Origin: Luidia sarsii
Taxonomy: Eukaryota; Echinodermata; Asteroidea; Paxillosida; Luidiidae
NCBI GenBank assembly: GCA_949987565.1
Contig: OX465103.1
Coordinates: 301,045-365,044, forward strand
Length of the DNA: 64,000 nucleotides
Direction of reading: 5' to 3'
In this document: one piece after another, positions 56,276-64,000 of the stretch
Position numbering within the stretch: position 1 is the stretch's first letter
Layout of the letters: each line of letters starts with the position of its first letter
The notes under the pieces: model-generated
Seen by the model: only the letters and a program-made list of their open reading frames with translations
Told to the model about the DNA's origin: nothing
Databases searched by the model: none
Position numbers and translations under genes: made by a program

Positions 56276-56819
56276 AAAAAAAAAACAGGACTTTTAAAGA
56301 TATTTGGTTGTGTCGTGATCATAGGGCGATCAGACCTTGGTGTGGAACAGAAAAGATGTAAAGAATGTTTCTTTAACGTGACGGAGATTTCTAGGTGTTA
56401 TTTTTAGTGCCCGTTTCCCCCCGCGGTTGGTCTGTGAGTCATGAGTGGGGGGTCATGGAGAGAGGTTGTGAAATCCGACCACTTGGCAGACTTTGAAGAG
56501 GTTTGGGGAAAAAAACAGTGTGCGTCAAACAACATTATAGCAGCTCATAATCTGTGCCCACACGACACGAAGTCCCTGAGCAGATTGGTAACCCTACGCT
56601 GTCGGGGCTGTATTCCATATCGGACTCGTCGGTGTCATCGCTTTTTTGTGGTCGGCTCTTTGAGAAACGAATACTGTGTGGCAGCAGCCCTTGTTCTGAC
56701 TTTCTCTCCCATGATGCACTGCGGCCCAAGCATTGCGCAGGCGCATACTATTACCGGTGACTTTTTGCAAGAAGTTTACAAATGAATCTGTGGCGTGGAA
56801 GATTTCATGTTTTCCATTT
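56276..56819. other. Possible CpG-type promoter fragment; no gene recognised
   Basis: GCATTGCGCAGGCGCATA at about 56732-56750 matches the known palindromic NRF1 consensus (GCGCNNGCGC). It lies near ATGATGCACTGCGG. Chance ORFs exist on both strands (114 and 64 codons) with no recognisable domain. Promoter activity is a guess. Confidence 0.25.
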
Positions 56820-56829
56820 TTATGCTTAA

Positions 56830-57545
56830 GAAAAACCTGTCTTTCTATTTACCTCTCTGTATTTCTGTCTCTTCCTGCCTGTCTACCCCTCTCTCTGTCT
56901 CTCAGTCTCTTCCTGTCTGTCCATGTGTCGCTGCCTCTGTCTCTCTTTCCGTCCCTACAATGATACAACTAGTGATGGCTAATCTATCTCCGCCTTTAGG
57001 GGAAAGATAGTCTTACACCACATATACTTTACTACATGTCTGAGTGGCCTGAACGTTGAGGTCAAGAAGTGACATTATATCTTGTTTATGCTGAAGGTAA
57101 GTGGGGCCTCGCTGGTGTCACGTGACCAGGGCTTGTTTCCTCTTACCCTTCTGGCTTTGACTGTTTGTGTATCGTTTGTTTCTTTTTGTTTGTTTGTCTG
57201 CCGGTCCGTGTACGTACACGTCTATCTTTCTGTCCGTTTGGCGAGGACGTGGCTGGTTCTCCGCCAGTAAATGTAACGGGTTGTCAGTCAGTCTGTCTGT
57301 CTGTCTGTCTGTGTGCCTGTATGCATGTATGTCTGTCTGTGTGCCTGTATGCATGTCTGTCTGTCTGTGTGCCTGTCTGTCTGTCTGTGTGCCTGTATGC
57401 ATGTCTGTCTGTCTGTGTGCCTGTCTGTCTGTCTGTGTGCCTGTATGCATGTCTGTCTGTCTGTCTGCCTGTCTTTCGTGGTTTCTACTGTGCGCGTCAG
57501 TCATTCATCAGTCCGTCCGTCCGTCGGTCAGTCTGTTTTTGTCTG
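56830..57545. repeat. CTCT/CTGT-rich sequence with (TGTCTGTC)n core
   Basis: 56840-56960 is CTCTGTCTC-like. 57280-57475 is (CTGT)n with a higher-order unit of about 56 bp containing GTGTGCCTGTATGCATGTCT. Cys/Val/Ser ORFs here are artefacts. Confidence 0.85.
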
Positions 57546-60369
57546 TAGGCAGATGTGCGAACCTTGTGTTGTCAGAATGATAGACCAGCAGACGGCCCTT
57601 GGAAAACCACCGGGGGATTTGATCCGCCTTTCCGACACTGGAAATTACCCCAAATATGCAGACTGTTACATGGCCAGATGCAAACAAAGAAAGACGAAGA
57701 AATCTCTCTTGCACATCTTAGAATTATTTTATTCAAATGTATACTTTATAAAAAAAGGAAAGAAATCTTTAATCTGCCACAACCTTTTCCACCTGAGCTA
57801 GAGACTGTTTCAGGCTCAGCAACAGTGCAGTATACAAATTAGACCGCAAGAAATATAAACTGTATCTATCCTCTATGATCTGCGAAGCAAAATAGTGCAT
57901 TTTGGTTGTTTGTTTCTGTCATTACTGTACATGTAGACTGTTTCGTGCGTTGTAGTACTGTGTCGGTGTACCCAAATACAAGCACAATCTGCACGCTGTG
58001 TGAGTGCATTAAGACGCCATCTTTGTCTCGTTCCCTGAAGTCCACACGCTCAGCACACGAAGCCTATGGTGTATATCATAGCACCAGTCTGGCTAAATCA
58101 CGAGCCTCACATCTGCATACATTACTGAAGGTATAGTTATGGCTTATGAATAGAAAAGAGTACTTATGCCCGCGCACGTGTACATAAGTGTTCTCATCAG
58201 CACAAAGCCACAGTCATTCGATTCGAATATGGCTTCCTTTGACGTGTGCTGGTGGACTTATATAGGGTCATGCGCAGTAGGCCGTGCATTTTTTATATTC
58301 TGAAGAAAAAATAATCGACGGCAATACACATCAGACTGTGCTTCCAACCAATATCATGCATAGTACCCAAAATACAATTTCTCACAGGATGTTGGCAGTT
58401 TTCCTGCTCGGAACATAATCTCTACATCCTGTTGTTGTAATACCTTGAAAACCCTTGCATTTTCAACGAGCTTGCATTTCCACAGCACTCTGAAATGGTA
58501 GAAAGAGAAAATGACGATCCTTATTTGAGTAGAAAAGAAGAAGAAAAACATAGAAAGTACGCGTTGGTACATTTATCCAGAGTAAAGATGAGTAAAGATG
58601 CATTGTTGGAGAATCCACTCGTAAGGACTTGGAGCCTATTTCACAGCGCCCTAACCCGCTGGAGCACAACGATCTTGGCTGAATCGAGTCAGCGCTCAAT
58701 TTCAGAGAACCGCTGAACCACCGAAACATAGTTAATTACGAAAACCCTCAGGCCTACTCGATGAAATCAGTTTGTCAATCAAAGTTACAATTGTGGTCCT
58801 CGCTGAACATCCGATAGTTATTGGACAACAAGTCAAATGCATTGGATAAAGTGAGGCTAGTAATGTTGTTTCATCCGAATGGCCATGCTTAGTAGGATTT
58901 GCCCTTAATTTAAACAGTTGTAATTGGGCATGTGTTCCCAACCAAACCGCCACTCCTATGTAATGCCTAGCAAAGAAGAGTGGAATACAATGTTCAAGGG
59001 AACAAACATCACATGGGCTAATGACTGGTTCGACCATTATAGCTGAGAAGGAATCTTCATGGTAAGCAGATTGTAACACTTTGCAAATCGGACCTTTGCC
59101 TTCTAGGAGCATAACCCGATCCGCGGTCGGTTCTGTTCAGTTACTGGCCATACGCTGGCCATACACTGGCCATACACTGGTCATACACTGGCCATACACT
59201 GGCCGTACACTGGCCATACACTGACCATACACTGGCCATACACTGGCCATACACTGACCGTACACTGGCCGTACACTGGCCATACACTGGCCACACACTG
59301 GCCGTTCCTATTTGATATCCAATTGCAATAACCCCATACACATCTCGATTTGGTCATCTGATGACTCAAAAGCAAGAAAGACCAGTTCCAAGATCGTCAG
59401 AAAAATCTTAGTAGGAAGCAGAATAGTTTAAAACTGGTTCAGAAACCACCTAAATATGTTGCTATTCTGGACAAAGAGGTGATCATCTATAGGTATGTGT
59501 AGTGTCATGTAGCCTGTTGTGTTTTTCGCACATGCCTACGTAGCTATGGGCAATCCTACGATGGGTGTATAGAAAGAAGCTGGTATTTGTGCTAATATCA
59601 CGACGCTTTGAAATGGTCCAAACATTATAATGGTGTTACCGTAATGGCTCCTGACTATCGATCATTGTTCGTGCGCACAGGGCGGCTTGTTCGTTGGTCT
59701 CTGATTCGTGATGGAGTAAGGAATAGACGCATTTGGGATTTATCTAGTAACATCACATTTGGGATTTATCTAGCATCACAATATTATGGAGGCCGAGGTT
59801 TGGACTGGTGCCGTATCGAATGATCGGCTCTGCAATGACGTATCACGATGTGCATCTGGGGTACAAGACCCACTCGTGATCATTGTTTTGTGGCTGTTTC
59901 ACACTTTGATCGACCTTCGCCATCTTTCTAAGGATGAAGGTGACGAGGAGGAAAGACTGGATCACATTCAAGGAGTCCACTATCAAGACGTGGGCTGATA
60001 GGAAAGGGCTTAGAGTATTCGATGAATGGAGTGCGTGCATTCCGTGGTTATGTGAAGGGACTTCGAGGTCCGATGAATGGAAGGTAATGCTTTTAGTACC
60101 ACGCTCACTGTGTACACATCCCGCACCGTGTTCTTACAGTTCTAGAAAGTCTTAGTACGTTATCTATATAAATATAATTGGTTTTGGCAATCATTTTGGT
60201 ATAGAATTTATGTAGATGTTGGTAGATTGTTTTCTTGTTCCTTGTGCAGACGTGCATTCTTCTAGAAGGACGCACAGTGTTAGTGGGTTGGTGACGACGA
60301 CACGTCACGCTCTTCTGCGGGCGTTGTGGGAGGAGGAGCCACGCGCAGGCGCAGTAGGCCTACCGGAAG
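57546..60369. other. 3' flank of the minus-strand PPxY gene; intergenic
   Basis: Holds the 11-bp minisatellite at 59143-59306 and a GCGCAGGCGCAG motif at about 60345, just past the stop codon of the minus-strand gene. A minus-strand AATAAA (TTTATT on plus) lies at 57728-57733. No additional gene is supported. Confidence 0.4.
59143..59306. repeat. 11-bp minisatellite (ACTGGCCATAC)n
   Basis: About 15 copies with C/T and A/G variation (ACTGACCATAC, ACTGGCCGTAC). Confidence 0.93.
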
Positions 60370-60848
60370 TCACGTGTCCTCCTTGTCCCCTTTGTCCTCT
60401 TTGTCCTCTTTGACCTCCATGACGTCAGGCATGCTGCGCATCTCGAAGCACTCGTTGCACGGCGTACTGGGCGTGTTCAGGGAGCCCGTGTTGGGCACGC
60501 TGTCCTGGTCGCGAAGGCTGGGCGGCTGCGACGAGCGAGTCTCGCTGAAGTTGAGGCTTCCCTTGCTTGTGAACATGCGGTAGAAGGGGCTCAGGTCACG
60601 GGCCAGGCGCAAGATGGCGTCGTAGTTCGGCGGTGGACTCTCGGGCGTGCGCTGCTGCTGCTGCTGCTGCTGCTGTTGGTGCTGCTGTAGCTGGCGGGTC
60701 AGTCGCCGGTGGTAGCCGGGGTTGGTTGGGGACATGGCCAGGTCAGCTGCGGGGTCGTCCGGAGTGGTCACGCTGTTCCTGGACGAGTGGCGGGTGCATT
60801 GGTGGTAGCTGGGAGGCACGTAGTCGTTGGGCTCCACTGAGTTCAGCC
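60370..60848 (-). CDS. Minus-strand PPxY gene: terminal cytoplasmic exon
   Basis: Minus-strand acceptor TCTCCCTAG|GG; TGA at 60372-60370. Contains EPNDYVPPSYHQ, several SP/TP sites, the interrupted CAG run, SPPPNYDAILRLARDLSPFY, and a charged C-terminus. GC content and codon usage are clearly coding. PPxY motifs are WW-domain ligands. Confidence 0.85.
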
Positions 60849-61550
60849 CTAGGGAGACAGATATCGGTTTGATCGAGTTAGGGACGATGCGATGACTGGG
60901 TCATTCTTGACCAACGTTGGTTGTGTTGCCCAGTTTCTGGTCAATAGCAGCTCGTCTATTGGTTTTCCTTCATCAAAATCAAATTCAAACTTCCAACATT
61001 TCTAACAGAACCAGAGCAAAGTGTTCGACAAACATTTTTTGGCATTACTCTCTTCTCCAATCTTCTCAGGGTCTCTAAACCCTTACCACCAGGACTTTCT
61101 ACCCAAATCCTATGGACTCTTACACTCTTTTGACCAACATATCAACTGGTCACATTGTAATTCAACAAAGCCCGTCTGCTTTGACTGTGTTGGTGAATAT
61201 CTATCACCAACTTGAATTATTTTCTGATAAAACCAGGTGTTGGGTGCACAATGTTGTCCAGTACGTGTTTGTCCCAACGTCTGATTTACGGTGTAGCAAG
61301 GGTGAATTTGCCCACGCCAGACAAAGCCATACAATGGTGTCACCCATCCAGTGCTCACCGATATTAACAGCCTCTACGCTGTAGACGTCTCTGCTGAGGG
61401 CTGGACGGTAGTGGCCGTCTGGACCTTCTCGTTGCTGCTTCAGGTACTGAAGGATGACGCAGAGACACAGGCCAACGCCAAACAGCACCAGTAACACGGC
61501 CACCACCGCCGCTCCCATAGCAATCCCATACTCCGTGGATGAAGCGCCCC
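60370..61550 (-). CDS. 3' part of a single-pass membrane protein with two PPxY motifs (partial, 2 exons)
   Basis: Exons complement(61359..61550) and complement(60370..60848) join in phase 1; the upstream exon boundary is also phase 1. The visible 222 residues comprise a short Ser/Thr/Tyr stalk, TM about 9-33, a juxtamembrane stretch with KQQRE, PPSY at 75-78, a polyglutamine run at 121-129, PPNY at 136-139 in SPPPNYDAI, and a Lys/Glu/Asp-rich end KEDKEDKGDKEDT. There is no start codon with a signal peptide, so the extracellular exons lie upstream, probably beyond 64000. Arrangement and motif spacing parallel the tail of the convergent receptor gene at 37069-51678. Not recognised as a named gene. 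Confidence 0.8.
60651..60693 (-). repeat. Coding CAG repeat (polyglutamine)
   Basis: Read on the minus strand: CAG CTA CAG CAG CAC CAA followed by eight CAG codons, giving QLQQHQ and a glutamine run. It lies between the two PPxY motifs and probably varies in length between individuals. Confidence 0.9.
61359..61550 (-). CDS. Minus-strand PPxY gene: stalk and transmembrane exon
   Basis: Minus-strand acceptor GACTCTAG|GG at 61551 and donor ATCG|GTGAGC at 61358, 192 bases, phase 1 to 1. Reads GASSTEYGIAMGAAVVAVLL and continues hydrophobic to VILQYLKQQ, then RPALSRDVYSVEAVNI. The ATG inside the membrane segment (61518) is not a plausible start. Confidence 0.8.
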
Positions 61551-61749
61551 CTAGAGTCGATAAGAAGAGTACAATACCACGTGATTAGTAGGCTACCATG
61601 ATGAGTACCATGAAGATTTGGGTTGGCCTGGGCACGATTTCATGCACATTATCCACCGTAAATCGAATAACGATTGATAACTTACTCTACTTGAAGTTGG
61701 CCTTTCGCTACTTGCCAATAGTCATATTCAACTGAACATCTTTCTGTAT

Positions 61750-61815
61750 ACTTAGCTGAGATGGTATTGGTGCTGACACGCCAAACCAGAGGTCTTGGTT
61801 CTCGTTGTAACTGTT
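61750..61815 (+). mobile_element. tRNA-derived SINE trace
   Basis: TTAGCTGAGATGGTATTGGT then CCAGAGGTCTTGGTTCTCGT; same family as 38073-38150 and the tRNA-like sequence at 32191-32263. Confidence 0.55.
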
Positions 61816-63114
61816 CTCTTTGCAAATGTTTTGAATTGAATCTCTAAGTCAGTTTTCCTATGCTTTAAATTTATTTGTTGAAAATATTCTTCTATTTTTT
61901 TTTTTATTTTTTTTTTGAATAGAATTGATAAGAATTAGCAATGTTTTCATCCTCAAAAATGCAATATAGGCCCTATCCGTTACTCCACATCTGTGCATGA
62001 TTGAGATAACATAGGGTTAACAAACCGTCAACCGTCAGGTGTCGATAGAAACAGATTGTCATTATTGTTGACACATGCAACATACACACAATGATCAAAG
62101 CTTGAATACTTGGTGAAATCAGGTTTCAATGACATTAGCATGGCCATTAGTCTTTGACTATAAAGGCATGTGGGTGTACATTACATCCAGTTCTCTTCAT
62201 GCACTTGGCTACCGTTTCACTCCTTTACAAATTGCACTTCTGAAAGGCTTTGCAGTCTCCTTTGACGATATCTTCGTGCTCAACTGCCCGTGCATTCAAC
62301 TCCGTAATGGCATTATTATTTGAGGGTTTTGTGTATCCAAGATTCTACCGCCACATCGATATGCCTGACGAAAACATGTTTTGCCTGGGAATAGATGATG
62401 CATGGAAATGGTTTAAGTCAACGCACTAGACACGCTGTATGTTGAGGTAGGAGTAGATAAGTCAAACAAGACTGGGGTGGGCGGTTGTATAATTTACTTC
62501 TCGGTGAGTGATTTGGGTCAGGAGAATGAGGCATGACGGGTTTCCAGGTATCTGTCTTAAAGGGATTTGTCCCACCAATGATCTAGGGCAGGAAAGACGG
62601 AGATGGGAGTGGATTTCTGGAATGTGTTATAGCCTAAAGACTGTTGGATTATGGTAGGCATTACTGCGCAACATAGGACAAAGTGTGCGATCAGTCAATA
62701 CACGTGATGTATAATACAGCCAATCTGTCCAAGGCTTCTCATCAGGGTGCTAGACATCCAAGCTTATTAGACGACTGTCGGGCAGATATAGGGCAGTTAC
62801 ACCTTTAGGCTTTACCTCGTTGCTGTGCATAAACTGTTCTAGAACAGATTTACAACAACATGTTTTGTGGATGGAATGGAAAGTATCACGTTGAATGGTC
62901 CCAGACCTGTCAGTTGAGTGAACGGAATATAACATATCCAGTGTCATCCAATAATAGACAATAAGAAGCACACCTCAGGTAGTGTGGACCGGATCATTAC
63001 AACACTTTCACTATAGAATCCAGTCTTGACAAATGAAGATCACTGACTGAATGTTTGCCTACAAACTACTTCGTTCATATCAGAGAAAAAAGCTGACGAA
63101 ATAGCCTGATGTAT

Positions 63115-63250
63115 TAATTTGGTTCACAACGTTTCGATCCTGGTAGGACCGTCCTCCAATGAATAGCAGAAAAGGTTCTTTGAGTAAGGTTCGCCCAGGA
63201 TCGAAACGTCGCGCCCTCTAATATAAATTGTAATGAGTTGCACGTCTGGT
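63115..63250. mobile_element. Fold-back element copy with both arms
   Basis: ACAACGTTTCGATCCTGGTAGG (left) and GCCCAGGATCGAAACGTCGCGCCCTCTAAT (right) are inverted around a centre of about 60 bp. Confidence 0.75.
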
Positions 63251-64000
63251 TATTGAAGTCAATACAATACTCTAAGTATATATATTAATATGGTAACTGT
63301 TAGTGTTTGAACACCGTAGAACTTACAGGAATCACCATTGTACACATTGTACATTCTTTCCTATGTAGAAGGTGTCAACGAGTCAGCCTGTTACCTTCTG
63401 TGGGCGGGGCAACCATCTTCCAAAATGGACGAAATCAATGCTCCATGTTGTCCATTTGGTTTTGGAACGCGAATCGTGGCTTTGGAATCGCGCAGAAACC
63501 TTGTTCTGGCTGTCACACCACGAATGGTGACAAGTGATGCACTGTGGTCCAGGGAAGCTGATGGTGATGTGGTTGGAGCTATCTCAGTCGACGTTGATTG
63601 TAACGCAGACTTTTTGTGGTCAATGTGGTTAATGTGACAAGGCGCAGCAATTCGACTGAAAGTCGGTAACCGATATGTTTGAAGTTTGCTGGACATATGT
63701 AGAAATGCAGGCTCCCGTCCAGTAGAACATTGCTACACATCATGCTTCCATTCTTTTTCTTTCCTGTTTGTCGACATGTTTTGGTAGGTACAAGGATTTC
63801 CTGTGCAATTCTTAGCACTGCATAAATTAACCTTCAGAGGAAATCAGGCCTGGTCTCTTTCCGGTTGTTTTGAACATGCGTTTTATCTTTCCTGTTTCCT
63901 CAAGCCTCTGATGTATAATTCTGTCATGTATTTGGTCATGCTTTATGTAGAGCCAGATTTGATTTCCTTCTAATATTTTACGGCTATGTGATCGAATCGT

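Larger units (their letters stand above)
61551..64000 (-). other. Intron or upstream flank of the minus-strand PPxY gene
   Basis: No minus-strand exon with cysteine-rich modules or a signal peptide was found, so the missing 5' part is either beyond the window or not recognisable. A tRNA-derived SINE trace (61750-61815) and one fold-back element (63115-63230) lie here. Confidence 0.45.

Noticed and set aside
56441..56785. Plus-strand ORF of 114 codons with an opposing 64-codon acidic ORF
   Set aside because: Neither has a recognisable domain, and the overlap on both strands argues for chance.
61204..61518. Start of a protein at the ATG at 61518 on the minus strand
   Set aside because: That ATG lies inside the membrane segment, and an in-phase acceptor 32 bases upstream shows that the exon is internal.

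Overview
This is a eukaryotic (metazoan) genomic window. The evidence is GT-AG introns, split extracellular-domain genes with symmetric phase-1 exons, tRNA-derived SINE-like sequences, a hAT-type DNA transposon, a fold-back element family and very abundant micro- and minisatellites. The gene content (CUB, LDL-receptor class A and EGF modules) and the many (ACATGT)n tracts fit a marine invertebrate such as an echinoderm or hemichordate. The phylum is an inference and cannot be proved here. No bacterial, organellar or viral gene was recognised, and most of the sequence is non-coding.

Three genes can be supported. (1) Plus strand, 6165-23931: a short first exon (6165-6240), a very long repeat-filled intron, and two membrane exons (23203-23292, 23744-23931). 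Joined in phase 1 they give a 117-residue protein with two membrane segments. Exons 2 and 3 are well supported; the link to exon 1 rests on phase and plausibility. (2) Plus strand, 37069-51678: an 11-exon gene whose reading frame is continuous across all ten introns (623 residues). It reads signal peptide, CUB, cysteine-free CUB-like, LDLa, three EGF, one transmembrane segment, and a cytoplasmic tail with two PPxY motifs and a TIV C-terminus. (3) Minus strand, 61550-60370: the 3' end of a convergent gene, with a transmembrane exon and a terminal exon carrying two PPxY motifs and a polyglutamine run. Its extracellular part must lie beyond the right edge or is unrecognised. Genes 2 and 3 share the TM/tail exon boundary, intron phase, PPxY spacing and a similar second PPxY motif, so they are probably inverted duplicates. 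PPxY motifs bind WW domains such as those of Nedd4-family ubiquitin ligases, so both look like membrane receptors or adaptors that recruit such partners.

Layout: 1-5040 repeat-rich, gene-poor DNA with a LINE remnant; 5040-6240 pyrimidine tract, putative promoter and first exon of gene 1; 6241-23202 its intron, with long purine, pentanucleotide, hexanucleotide and telomere-like arrays; 23203-23931 the end of gene 1; 23932-37068 intergenic, with fold-back elements, a 16-bp array in inverted orientation, a tRNA-like sequence and large hairpins; 37069-51678 gene 2, with a complete hAT-like element in intron 3 and several fold-back copies in other introns; 51679-60369 3' UTR and intergenic repeats; 60370-61550 gene 3; 61551-64000 its upstream intron or flank.
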